From contig NZ_JADOEQ010000002.1 in the NCBI RefSeq assembly GCF_016745255.1, positions 1 through 64,000 of the forward strand: DNA of 64,000 bases, in the 5' to 3' direction. Made by a program: the position numbers and the translations under genes. Below the pieces are notes generated by a model that was given only the letters and a program-made list of their open reading frames with translations, was not told the DNA's origin and did not search any database. Of this stretch, positions 1-10,145 are shown piece after piece (position 1 is the stretch's first letter; each line of letters begins with the position of its first letter). This DNA comes from Enterococcus sp. BWR-S5 (lineage in GTDB: Bacteria > Bacillota > Bacilli > Lactobacillales > Enterococcaceae).

Positions 1-152
1 CGCTGTTTCCCTTTTCTCTAAAAAAGAACTTGAAACAAAATCAGAGGTTTCTCTGTTCTTTTGTTCCAAGCTCTATCATTTTATTCAGTTTTTTGTCCTA
101 CCAACACAATTTGACGTAGAACCAAGAAAAGTTGACCCATTTTATTCCCAAC

Positions 153-189
153 AAAAAAACAGATTCCATTATTTGGAATCTGTTTTTGA
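153..189 (-). terminator. Intrinsic terminator after the SalB-like gene
   Basis: Inverted repeat with 9-bp arms (CAGATTCCA at 160-168, TGGAATCTG at 174-182). Read on the minus strand it is followed by a run of seven T. It lies just past the stop codon of the minus-strand gene that ends at 210. Confidence 0.85.
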
Positions 190-209
190 TTATTATCTAA
201 CTAAATTAA

Positions 210-1505
210 TTATGCTGAGTGTCCAACAATTGTACTACCGCTGTAACCAAAGCCTACGCGAGTGATTGTTGGGTTGATTTCCCAGTCACGGTGACCACTA
301 CCTGTAGCAGTTGTCATACCTGTTTCATTGTACCAAGCCATGATAACTGAGTTACCTGGTGCCCACATGATTGCGATTACTTCGTCACCACGAGACCAGT
401 GATCAGAAGGGATTTGCCAACCGTTGCCTTCGACAACTGCCGCACGAGCTGTTGCTGTTGCTGCCAATCCGGCATCCCAGCTAACTGCACTCAAACCTAA
501 TGATGTACGTAATGCATTCAATGCATTCAACGTTGGATCTGATGAAGTAGGAGGAGTTACAGTATTGCCGCCTGAAGAACCGCCTGTACTTCCTGTACCA
601 CTGTTGTTATTGTTTGAAGAAGAACCATTTGAGCTTCCTGCACCTGTATCTGTAGCAGTTGATTGCTCTGTATCTTGTGTTGTGTCAGTTGATGTTGTTG
701 TGTTTGCAGTTTCTGAGCTTGCTGATGTTTCAGAAGATGAACTGCTTGCTGCTGCTTCTTGAGCTGCTTTTTCTTGAGCCGCTTTTTCAGATGCTGCTTT
801 TTGTTCTGCTGCAATACGCGCTTGTTCAGCTTCAGCGTCCGCTTTCTGTTGCAATAACGCTGCTTTTGAACCTTCCGCACTTTCCTGATCTAGCTCTAAA
901 GAAGTCTTCAAGACAGTTAAATCTGCTTGTTTTGACACAAGGTCTTGTTTTTTCACTTCTAGTTCAGCCTTTGTATCTTCGATTTCTTGTAATTTTTCTT
1001 CATTTTCAGCTTGCTTTGTTACTACAGCGTCTTTGTCTGCTTTTTGCTGAGTAACCAAATCATTGTTAGCATTCACAATTGTCGCAGCTGCATAAACACG
1101 ACCAATCGCATCAGAGAAAGACTCTGCGCTTAGAACTGCATCCATAATTGTTGTGCTTTGACCATTCACTTGTACGTCACGCGCCTGATTCTTGATGGCT
1201 TCTGAACGTTTTTCAATACGTACATTCAAGTCTTCAATTTCTTGCTTCAGCTCAGCTGATTTTGTTTCCAATGTTGTTTGTTGCGCTCTTAATTCCTGAC
1301 CTTCATCAAGAATATCTGTAATTGTAGATTCTAAAGAAGCGATTTGTGTTTGAACATCGCTTTGTTGAGTTTTCAAATTTGAAATTTCACTGTCTTTTTG
1401 TTGGATCTTTTCATCAATGCTTTCTGCAAAAGCTGTACCTGGAATTACTATAGTTGTAAGTGCCAATGAACATAACAGTAATGATGCAAATATGCGTTTC
1501 TTCAC
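210..1505 (-). CDS. Secreted coiled-coil protein with C-terminal CAP/SCP-like domain (SalB/SagA-like)
   Basis: A 431-residue secreted protein. Residues 1-27 form a Sec signal peptide ending in an AFA cleavage site. Residues 29 to about 250 are a long, Gln/Glu/Lys-rich coiled coil typical of the PcsB/SagA/SalB cell-wall proteins of streptococci and enterococci. A low-complexity Ser/Thr/Gly/Asn linker follows to about residue 325. The last roughly 105 residues look like a CAP/SCP domain (ALNALR start, HWSRGD and GHRDWEINP motifs) rather than the NlpC/P60 hydrolase of SagA. The start is GTG at 1505, preceded by CGGAGG. In the family the coiled coil works in septal cell-wall turnover and cell shape. 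The CAP-like end has no obvious peptidase residues, so I infer a binding or structural role outside the cell. The gene stands alone with its own promoter and terminator. Confidence 0.8.
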   Translation of the reverse strand: MKKRIFASLLLCSLALTTIVIPGTAFAESIDEKIQQKDSEISNLKTQQSDVQTQIASLESTITDILDEGQELRAQQTTLETKSAELKQEIEDLNVRIEKRSEAIKNQARDVQVNGQSTTIMDAVLSAESFSDAIGRVYAAATIVNANNDLVTQQKADKDAVVTKQAENEEKLQEIEDTKAELEVKKQDLVSKQADLTVLKTSLELDQESAEGSKAALLQQKADAEAEQARIAAEQKAASEKAAQEKAAQEAAASSSSSETSASSETANTTTSTDTTQDTEQSTATDTGAGSSNGSSSNNNNSGTGSTGGSSGGNTVTPPTSSDPTLNALNALRTSLGLSAVSWDAGLAATATARAAVVEGNGWQIPSDHWSRGDEVIAIMWAPGNSVIMAWYNETGMTTATGSGHRDWEINPTITRVGFGYSGSTIVGHSA

Positions 1506-1576
1506 TCTTAATTCCTCCGACCGATTTTTTCCATTTTTTATTTAATCAAAAATATAACTTTTTTAACGACAAATTG

Positions 1577-1605
1577 ATTCTATCATACTCATGTTTCAGT
1601 TAGAA
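1577..1605 (-). promoter_or_regulatory. Putative sigma-70 promoter of the SalB-like gene
   Basis: On the minus strand, -35 TTCTAA (1600-1605) and -10 TAGAAT (1577-1582) with a 17-bp spacer, about 70 bp upstream of the GTG start. An overlapping TATGAT (1582-1587) could serve as an alternative -10. Confidence 0.5.
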
Positions 1606-2173
1606 CAAATAAATATTACAAGAATATTTCATATTTGAGGAGAAATTTCCTGTTAAAATTTTGGCGTTCCTCCTGATTCGATAAAAGAACAACCGTTATA
1701 ATGCTTGCCCTGTATCGTTTTAATTACTTTTCATAAAAAAAACAACTTTTTTCACTCTATCCTTTGATTACAAATTTTTCAATATTACTTGATTCATCAA
1801 AAATCTGAGTGAACTATTTCATTCTAATCCTCTAGTCATTTTGATGCATTCTATTGAATGAATCGAAAACAACATTGCTCACACTCAATATAAATTTTAC
1901 TATACCAAGCTAAAGCAGTTCTCTAATCAAAAGATACGTTAAGCATCATAGCACGATTTCCCTACTAAAACAAAAGAAAACAGCCGGAACTGAAAAACGT
2001 CCCGACTATCATAGATAGCGTATGACCAATTATTGACTATCGATTATGTCTAGAGGCTCAGAAATTACAAAAAAGGAAAGAGAATAATTGTTTTTTGTTT
2101 ATTTTTAACATTTTTAAAGCAATGTAAAGGTTTTCTTTTTGAAGTTTCTATATTATTTTTGAGTCAAATTGCA
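1606..2173. other. AT-rich intergenic stretch, no gene seen
   Basis: About 570 bp between two divergent secreted-protein genes. Stop codons are frequent in all frames, and I find no convincing short gene, hairpin terminator or repeat. It holds only the flanking upstream regions of the two promoters. Confidence 0.5.
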
Positions 2174-2203
2174 TTGAACTTCCGGTTTAAAATATACTAT
2201 AAT
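2174..2203 (+). promoter_or_regulatory. Putative sigma-70 promoter of the lipoprotein gene
   Basis: -35 TTGAAC (2174-2179), an 18-bp spacer and a perfect -10 TATAAT (2198-2203), 30 bp upstream of the ATG at 2234. Confidence 0.7.
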
Positions 2204-2233
2204 GGTTAGTATAAATGAATTGGAGTGAATATA

Positions 2234-3883
2234 ATGAAAAAGTTAAGGACTATAGCGATTGTTCTATTGGGGATGCTGCTAGTTTCAGGCTGTGGAAGTC
2301 AGAAGAAAGCAGAAGATACGGGTAAAGAAACAACAACATCCGAAAAAAAGGAAAAATCGGAAGACAAGCTAAAAACAATTGTTTATGTGCCTAAAAAAGA
2401 TGGCTCTGGTATGGAAACAAAATATGAGATTAAATATGACAAGGATAAAAATGTCAAAGAAGTCGTCTACGATCAAAAGATTACCTATAGCAAAAGTACT
2501 GTGACGAAAAGCGAAGTAGCTTCAAAAGCTGAATCATTTACTGAAGCGATTGAAGAAGAAGACGGCATTGTCTACAGCTATAAGGATGGCGATAAAGAAT
2601 TTTCCCATGATTTTGTTTATAATATCGCAGATATTTTAGAAGGTGACAGCGGCGACTACAGCAGCTGGTTGTACGATCTGGCAGATGATGATGATAATGT
2701 TCCATTAGAAGACGTGGAGGCTTGGTTACAGTCCGAAGGATATATCACAGAAGAGGAAAGAGACGAAGTAGACGCTGCCAGAAAAGAACGAAAAGACAAG
2801 GACTATGAGATTAAAGACGGAGATGTTGCAACGCTGCTAAAAGAAGCGGGCTATACGGTTTCTTTGGGAAGCTCCAGTTCAGCTTCATATACGTATGTTA
2901 CTTTAGAGAATTTAGAAGACAGAATTAACTTGGAAACCATTGTTAACGACGACGGTCAAATTCATGAAGTCAAATACTCTAATAGAGCAGATGACATCAG
3001 CAATAAAGATGTTTATTATGCCGGTGATTACAGTAAAGATATTGATTTGACTGGAAGCTATATTGATGCAATCAGAAGCATTGGTATCACTATTCCGGAT
3101 TTCTACGATTTCCTAGTTGATTATGCAACGAAAAACTTTAAAGAAGCTGCTCCAAACCGAGTAGCAGCAAAAGATATCAAAGTATTAGACAGCAAAGTTG
3201 CCAAAGCCTTTCTTGATAATGGCTATGTATTCCATACAGACCCTATTCCGACATACTTCAAATTGAACATAGCGAATATTGAAGACGGACTTGAATTCCG
3301 AACAACAACGAAGGAAACCGGCGTTCATGAAATCCAGTACAGTAATTTTGAAGACGGTATAAGTGGAGAAATTTTTTACAGCGACAAGCATACATCAAAC
3401 GATGCATTGCTTGATGACTATATGGCATCACTTAAAGAATTAGGTATCACAGCAGAAGAGTTTCGTGACTTCCTTAAGACGTACCAAGAACAGTACCGTG
3501 CACTAATGCCGGCAGAAACAAAAGAATCCACTCCAAAGGCTGATGAACAGACAACCACTGAAAGCAGCAATGCCGGAAACAGCAGCAGCACAGGCAGTAC
3601 CAGTGTTGCAAGCGTGGAAGAAGCAATTAAGAGTGTGGATGCTAAATATGATGCAATGATTGCTAAAGCACAAGGCTATGTAGATAACCCAAGCACCTTC
3701 ACAGATGCAGCAAGCTTAACGTTCTTAACAGATTACACGGAACTAATGGCTGAATATGCGAAGCTGGGCGAATCAATCACAGCTGCCGGGGATGACCTAT
3801 CTTCTTCCTCAGCACTTACCATTTACACAAATATGCTGACAAAAACTGCTAAGCTGACAGAGCTATACGGTCAACTAAACTAA
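2234..3883 (+). CDS. Cell-surface lipoprotein with internal repeats, function unknown
   Basis: Predicted 549-residue lipoprotein. The N-terminal signal peptide ends in the lipobox LVSGC at about residues 16-20, so the protein should be lipid-anchored outside the membrane. I use the ATG at 2234, which has GGAG at 2222-2225 at good spacing; the in-frame GTG at 2225 overlaps that ribosome site. The body holds two related segments of roughly 80 residues, with shared motifs IHEVKYSN/VHEIQYSN, DISNKDVYY/GISGEIFY and LGIT or IGIT followed by a Phe-rich helix. The N-terminal region has a weaker similar segment. A Ser/Thr-rich linker (around residues 425-455) leads to a helical C-terminal domain of about 95 residues. 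It is a single gene with its own promoter and terminator. I do not recognise a function. Confidence 0.75.
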   Translation: MKKLRTIAIVLLGMLLVSGCGSQKKAEDTGKETTTSEKKEKSEDKLKTIVYVPKKDGSGMETKYEIKYDKDKNVKEVVYDQKITYSKSTVTKSEVASKAESFTEAIEEEDGIVYSYKDGDKEFSHDFVYNIADILEGDSGDYSSWLYDLADDDDNVPLEDVEAWLQSEGYITEEERDEVDAARKERKDKDYEIKDGDVATLLKEAGYTVSLGSSSSASYTYVTLENLEDRINLETIVNDDGQIHEVKYSNRADDISNKDVYYAGDYSKDIDLTGSYIDAIRSIGITIPDFYDFLVDYATKNFKEAAPNRVAAKDIKVLDSKVAKAFLDNGYVFHTDPIPTYFKLNIANIEDGLEFRTTTKETGVHEIQYSNFEDGISGEIFYSDKHTSNDALLDDYMASLKELGITAEEFRDFLKTYQEQYRALMPAETKESTPKADEQTTTESSNAGNSSSTGSTSVASVEEAIKSVDAKYDAMIAKAQGYVDNPSTFTDAASLTFLTDYTELMAEYAKLGESITAAGDDLSSSSALTIYTNMLTKTAKLTELYGQLN

Positions 3884-3898
3884 CAGCAATATAGAGCT

Positions 3899-3940
3899 GG
3901 CCATTACTCAGAAATAATCTGAGTAATGGTCGGTTTTTTA
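3899..3940 (+). terminator. Intrinsic terminator after the lipoprotein gene
   Basis: A 12-bp perfect inverted repeat (CCATTACTCAGA at 3901-3912 and its complement at 3918-3929) with a 5-nt loop, followed by TCGG and a run of six T. Confidence 0.9.
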
Positions 3941-4041
3941 TTTTCAATAGGCGCAATAAGCATTAGACGAAAAAAAACTATTATCTGCAAAAAGTTCCAG
4001 TCAACAAAGAAATTATTTTATTGAAATAATCAGCTTTCCTC

Positions 4042-4070
4042 TTCACATAAGCGAACGTATGTTTTATAGT
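4042..4070 (+). promoter_or_regulatory. SOS-type promoter with LexA (DinR) box
   Basis: -35 TTCACA (4042-4047), a 17-bp spacer and -10 TATAGT (4065-4070). Inside the spacer lies CGAACGTATGTTTT (4052-4065). It matches 13 of 14 positions of the Gram-positive LexA/DinR operator CGAAC-RNRY-GTTYC. An operator between the two promoter hexamers is where a repressor blocks polymerase. The downstream pair at 4153-5688 is therefore predicted to be induced by DNA damage. Confidence 0.75.
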
Positions 4071-4152
4071 ATAAGAATAACATTTATTCAAATCTACATT
4101 GATTGTCTACATAGCTATGCAAGTAAATACTTAAAAATTAAAGGAGTCTGTC

Positions 4153-4824
4153 ATGAAAACATCGTTGACGATTCAAATGGAAGAAGCGTTATATTATTAT
4201 TGTCGGGAAAATGGCGATATCGTCATTGAAGAGGTAGGAATGCCGGATGATCAGGGCATCGTTGATACATTAGGCTGTCGACTGTTGCCGAACAATCAAT
4301 TGGAATGGCGCTGCTATGAGCTGAAGGTCAGCAAAGCCGACTTCCGTTCAAAGGCAAAGCTTTCATTCATCGGTCATTACAACTATTTCGTTTTACCGGA
4401 AGCCCTATTTGAGAAAGTAAAGGAAGAAATCCCCGCTCATATTGGCGTCATGGTCTATCATCAATATCTATCCCCGGAGGAACAGCCGTTGCCGGGCTAC
4501 TTCACAATAGAGAAAAAGCCGAAAAAACAAGAGCTGCTGGTCAATGAGCAAGCATTACTATTTCGTTTGATTGGTGCTCAAGCCAGAGAAGTCGGAAAAG
4601 CGAAGCAAACAGCACGTGGCCTGCGCGTCTTCTCTACCGACCAGCTCTACAAAGAGCTGAAAAAACGCCAACCGGACTATGATCTATTTGGCGGAGGGAT
4701 AAATTTTTATGACCGATTTATCGAAGATATTCAGAATCAAGCCGTCGAAGCATTGAAAGAGGAGCTGGAAGCCACACGTACTGCCTATTTTGAGTTGGAG
4801 CAGCAACTATTGGAGGAGGACTAA
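4153..4824 (+). CDS. MmcB-like predicted nuclease (PD-(D/E)XK type), SOS-controlled
   Basis: A 223-residue cytoplasmic protein. The segment at about residues 55-100 has the pattern D..G..........E.K.S..DF...K with the core CYELKVSKADF. A stretch follows that reads like HYNYFVLP and then EIPAHIGVMVY. This resembles MmcB-like and other small PD-(D/E)XK nuclease-fold proteins, where the E-x-K pair binds metal and cleaves DNA. The C-terminal third is helical and Glu-rich. The start is ATG with AAAGGAG at good spacing. The stop codon touches the ATG of the next gene (TAA immediately followed by ATG), so the two are co-translated. The upstream LexA box implies a DNA-damage role. I recognise the fold pattern only and do not know the substrate. 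Confidence is good for gene and operon, moderate for nuclease. Confidence 0.65.
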   Translation: MKTSLTIQMEEALYYYCRENGDIVIEEVGMPDDQGIVDTLGCRLLPNNQLEWRCYELKVSKADFRSKAKLSFIGHYNYFVLPEALFEKVKEEIPAHIGVMVYHQYLSPEEQPLPGYFTIEKKPKKQELLVNEQALLFRLIGAQAREVGKAKQTARGLRVFSTDQLYKELKKRQPDYDLFGGGINFYDRFIEDIQNQAVEALKEELEATRTAYFELEQQLLEED

Positions 4825-5688
4825 ATGTATTATCCCTATTTCAGAGGAAAACAATATGATTTATTTGCCCTGACTGCTCTTTTGGAAAACGATTTGCTTT
4901 CTCCCGCTATTCAGCCAATCATCGAGCCGGTCAAAAATTCTAACGCATTGAAAAAATTCATCCACCTTTCTCAGGAGAAGAGCCAACCTTTCTATCTGGT
5001 TCAGAATCCTCAAGCCGGTGATTTTCTGACTGCCGAAGGAATGAAGCAACTGCATGCACTGGAAATGACAAAAGCCTTGATTGTTGAACAGCCTCTTGAA
5101 ACACTAACTGAATCACCAGAGCTGTTCATCGTCACCAATTCTGCTCCGGCACTAGAAAGTGATTGGCAAAGCAATCAAACAAAAGTGCTTGTACCGGAAG
5201 AATTTCGACTATTGGAAAAAATCAAAGGACAGCGAATTCTCTCTCAAGATGTTTTCACCCGTCTGCCTCGTTCCAGTTTCTATCAGGAATGTCAGGATGA
5301 ACTCTTTTCAACCACTCATTTAACCTATCAAAAAAGAAACTTTGTCGGCTTTAGCGACTTTTCAATCGATAGTCGGATTTATTATGAGCACAGCTACCCA
5401 TCCAAAATTTTGAGTCTTCATTTGGTTTATTTTGATAGCGATACATTACGAATTCATCATTTTCTTTCAAGCGAAGAAGCTCCTACTCAAAAGGAAAAGT
5501 TCTTTGAAATGATGGCTGAAATCACCACATGGCTGGAACGTTTATGCGGAAATCAAGTAACTCTCGGTCTTCAATTGCTGTTGGATGCCGCAGCAATCGA
5601 TAAGTTCCCCGGCATGGGTGTCATGCGCAAAGCTGCCGTTATGCACCATATGGAATTGATGGCACGCTACTTAAACAAAGCATTTTAA
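4825..5688 (+). CDS. sce7725-family protein, partner of the MmcB-like nuclease
   Basis: A 287-residue protein that begins MYYPYFRGKQYDLFAL and continues with an IQPIIEPVK motif. This N-terminal signature belongs to the sce7725 family, which is related to the beta-protein family. These proteins are of unknown function; I recall them as often lying beside small nuclease-like proteins. No transmembrane segment or signal peptide is visible. The C-terminal part contains GFSDFSIDSRIYYEH and a helical tail ending RKAAVMHHMELMARYLNKAF. It starts directly after the stop of the nuclease gene, under the same SOS promoter. The two products probably act together, perhaps in DNA repair or in defence against foreign DNA. 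That is inference from context. Confidence 0.7.
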   Translation: MYYPYFRGKQYDLFALTALLENDLLSPAIQPIIEPVKNSNALKKFIHLSQEKSQPFYLVQNPQAGDFLTAEGMKQLHALEMTKALIVEQPLETLTESPELFIVTNSAPALESDWQSNQTKVLVPEEFRLLEKIKGQRILSQDVFTRLPRSSFYQECQDELFSTTHLTYQKRNFVGFSDFSIDSRIYYEHSYPSKILSLHLVYFDSDTLRIHHFLSSEEAPTQKEKFFEMMAEITTWLERLCGNQVTLGLQLLLDAAAIDKFPGMGVMRKAAVMHHMELMARYLNKAF

Positions 5689-5745
5689 ACCGATTGCCTA
5701 CTGTAAACAAGAAAAGCTAACAGCAGACAATCGGTTTGTTTCTTA
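5687..5745. terminator. Hairpin between convergent genes
   Basis: Inverted repeat AAACCGATTG (5687-5696) and CAATCGGTTT (5728-5737), followed on the plus strand by GTTTCTT. It overlaps the stop codon of the sce7725 gene and probably ends transcription from both sides. Confidence 0.6.
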
Positions 5746-5748
5746 TAA

Positions 5749-6339
5749 CTATTTTTTATATTTACTGAGTATTATTAAAAACCACTCGATCATTGGTCCC
5801 AATAAAAACACTGCAAATAGCGTGCCTATCCCAACGCGACCTCCTAATGCCAAGCCTGCCGCAACGATTACAAAGTCCAAAACGATCCGCCCCTTTTTCA
5901 AGGAAAGCTTAAGAATACCGCAAACACTCAACATCATTCCTTCCAACGGACCAGACCCGAAATCAGCAGATAAATAAATCGCTGTTCCCAATGCCATAAG
6001 AGCAAATCCAAGAAAAGAGGCAATCAGACTGTTTTGAATGAATGACAGCTCTGAAAGAATTGGTTCACTCACCCGAATAGCTTCCCCAACAAATACCGCA
6101 TTAATCAGACTTCCAAAACCAAGCAGCTGCTTATCATACAAAAAAGTAATCAGCAAAAATAGCAAGCTGAGCAGTTGACTCCAACGGCTAAAGGGAATGG
6201 TTGTATGCTTAACCAGTCCAAGGATTAGTGTACTTACCGAATCAAACCCCTGATTCGCGGTTACAATCAGCTGAATGGCAACGCCCATCAAGATTGTTCC
6301 CAGAAGAACAATCCATACTTTACAAACAAACTGTTTCAT
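5749..6339 (-). CDS. YczE/YitT-like integral membrane protein
   Basis: A 196-residue protein with about five hydrophobic segments. It matches the YczE/YyaS family of small membrane proteins (GTILMGVAIQLIVTANQG near the start, SADFGSGPLEGMML in the middle, GGRVGIGT near the end). No transport substrate is established for this family. It begins 3 nt after the stop of the LicR-like regulator and is the last gene of the lic-type operon, so it may be co-expressed with beta-glucoside uptake. Its own ribosome site is poor (AAGGG directly before ATG), which suggests translational coupling. Confidence 0.75.
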   Translation of the reverse strand: MKQFVCKVWIVLLGTILMGVAIQLIVTANQGFDSVSTLILGLVKHTTIPFSRWSQLLSLLFLLITFLYDKQLLGFGSLINAVFVGEAIRVSEPILSELSFIQNSLIASFLGFALMALGTAIYLSADFGSGPLEGMMLSVCGILKLSLKKGRIVLDFVIVAAGLALGGRVGIGTLFAVFLLGPMIEWFLIILSKYKK

Positions 6340-6342
6340 CCC

Positions 6343-8247
6343 TTATTCATCGGCAGCCACCATCAGCTTTAGTTTTGAAATAAATTCATCGTAATCTTCT
6401 GTCAAGCTCAACTGTCTGGTATTAATAGGCTCGGAGACAATTTCAATAAACCTTTCGAAGAACTCATTAAATTCTGCTGCCTCTTCCTTGTTGATTGCAA
6501 CCATGCCAACCAGCTTGATAGCATACGTCGACCAAACAATTGTATCCTGTAAGGTCATAATCGCCACTCCACTCTTCAATGCATCAACCTCTACAGAATG
6601 GGGCACAGCGATGCCTGATGGAAAGCTGGTAGGCGACATTTGTTCTCTCTTCTCTACCTTCTGAGAAAAGCCCTGATTCACATAATGGTAGTCAACCATT
6701 CTCTGGTTAATCTGCTCACGAATTTCTTGTGGAGTGAGCTCAGAAGGATCGATTTGATTGAAGTATAATTCTCTGGAAATAAATTGATCAATATAACGAT
6801 ACATACGCTCTTTTTCTTTTTTTGCCTTTAGTGCAGATAGTCGCTTTTCAATTCTTTTACTATCTTTCTCAGTTAGAAACGGGTGGATAAATACTGCTCC
6901 TTCATATTGAGAGGCCAACTGACGATCTGTCGTCAACAAAATATCGTATAGCTCCCGGTTCATCCGCTCACGTTCACCAATTGTCAAACGAATCGCTGTT
7001 CCAAAATCCTGATTTATTTTTTTCTCCAACTGCTCCTTAAGGTCGTGATAGTCATTGACGACTAGTAGAGCGGTAATAGTATCCTGGTGCTGTTTTCGTG
7101 TTTCCAAAAAAGAACCAATGTGCAGAGCGATAAAAGAAATCTCATCATCATTAAACCAGATATCCAGTTCATCCTGAAGTAACGACGAAATGTAAACAGA
7201 TAAATCATAGGTTAACGGATACCCTGTCTTCAAATCCAGCAAGCTGCTGTTTCTTGTGAAGGTCTCATAATGAGAGCGATAGTACAGACTCTGAACATGA
7301 ATGGCCAGTTTGTTAAAAAATTCCGAATCATCCAGCTTGATTAGATAGGTCTTCTCTACTTTTGCCAACACCGAATGCAGGGTCTCAATAATCCGTTGAT
7401 CAACAAACTCTGCCAGCTTCTCATCCTCTTTGTTCGCCAGCTCCTCATTTTGCATGCCAATAAACAATAAGGACAGCTGTTCCAGCTCTGCTTGAGAAAA
7501 GTGAATTTCATAATCACCTGCCAGCATTTCCGCAATTTCCTCAGCCAACTGGTACTCCTTTCGTTCTACCAGATTGACATACTCTTTATTCCGTTTAATG
7601 ATATGCCCCTGTCGAATACGCTCAATGCTGATTGCGTAGTGGAGTACGATGTTATTTAATGAATATTGATTGATGCGAATATTTTCTTTTCGTAATACAG
7701 CCAAAATCGTCTGCTGCAGCTGTTCCAAGGAAATATACCCTATCATTTCCTGAATCGTCTGTTTTAGTTGTTCCTGTAAATCACTTTCATTATATAAAAG
7801 GGAAATCATGTAACGTCGCTTGGAACGTTCGGGTCCGCTTAGCTTGATTCGATTCTGTTCAATAATAATTTGGATTGCTTTATCTGTAATTTCCAGCTTC
7901 AATTGTTGGATATCACTTTTAAGGGTAGACTCTGAGATAAATAATCGTTCTGATAAATCAAAGATATCTACTCCTTCAGCTGAGCCTTTCAGCAGCTCTA
8001 AAAATATTCGAGATTTTCGCTCTTCATTTTCATTGGATAAAGCAGACAATTGGATTGTCGGGTTGATTTGATACCCTTGATTACTTGCCTGAATGAGGTT
8101 TTCAACCTCCTGATTCATTTTTGCAATATGATTCCGAATTGTCCGAGTCGTACAGCCGCAGTAATCAGATAGCTGTCCGGCAGTGACCCATCGCTCATGA
8201 TTTTTCGTCAGGAAGGCGATTATTTCTTTTTGTTTTACATGCCACAT
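6343..8247 (-). CDS. licR: LicR/BglG-family PRD transcriptional regulator with C-terminal EIIA domain
   Basis: A 634-residue activator of the LicR/MtlR type. The order of parts is an HTH at residues 1-60, a second HTH-like segment at about 80-130, two PTS regulation domains (roughly 180-400), an EIIB-like segment (about 400-490) and a PTS EIIA domain. The EIIA domain has the phosphorylatable His in GIAVPH near residue 545. In this family phosphorylation by HPr and by the cognate EIIB adjusts activity, so the operon is turned on when substrate flows and preferred sugars are absent. The ATG is preceded by GGAGCTG. It is the fifth gene of a minus-strand operon with IIB, IIC, IIA and a GH1 enzyme. 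It most likely controls the promoter near 11750, where a perfect 7-bp inverted repeat lies upstream of the -35. The symbol is by family resemblance. Confidence 0.85.
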   Translation of the reverse strand: MWHVKQKEIIAFLTKNHERWVTAGQLSDYCGCTTRTIRNHIAKMNQEVENLIQASNQGYQINPTIQLSALSNENEERKSRIFLELLKGSAEGVDIFDLSERLFISESTLKSDIQQLKLEITDKAIQIIIEQNRIKLSGPERSKRRYMISLLYNESDLQEQLKQTIQEMIGYISLEQLQQTILAVLRKENIRINQYSLNNIVLHYAISIERIRQGHIIKRNKEYVNLVERKEYQLAEEIAEMLAGDYEIHFSQAELEQLSLLFIGMQNEELANKEDEKLAEFVDQRIIETLHSVLAKVEKTYLIKLDDSEFFNKLAIHVQSLYYRSHYETFTRNSSLLDLKTGYPLTYDLSVYISSLLQDELDIWFNDDEISFIALHIGSFLETRKQHQDTITALLVVNDYHDLKEQLEKKINQDFGTAIRLTIGERERMNRELYDILLTTDRQLASQYEGAVFIHPFLTEKDSKRIEKRLSALKAKKEKERMYRYIDQFISRELYFNQIDPSELTPQEIREQINQRMVDYHYVNQGFSQKVEKREQMSPTSFPSGIAVPHSVEVDALKSGVAIMTLQDTIVWSTYAIKLVGMVAINKEEAAEFNEFFERFIEIVSEPINTRQLSLTEDYDEFISKLKLMVAADE

Positions 8248-8324
8248 AGTAACAGCTCCTACTACAAAGAAAGCTGATTGCTACGCTCTTTTTTCAAAGT
8301 CCCGCAACCAGCTTCTTCATTTAT

Positions 8325-10123
<1,799 letters not shown>

Positions 10124-10145
10124 TGTGTCGTCCTCCAGTAATTGA

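Noticed and set aside
557-880. Lys/Gln-rich 107-codon frame inside the SalB-like gene
   Set aside because: Composition reflects the low-complexity coiled coil and linker read in another frame.
1582-1625. Possible WalR box upstream of the SalB-like gene (TGTAAT and TGTTC half-sites)
   Set aside because: Half-site spacing is 13 nt rather than 11, so it does not fit the WalR consensus.
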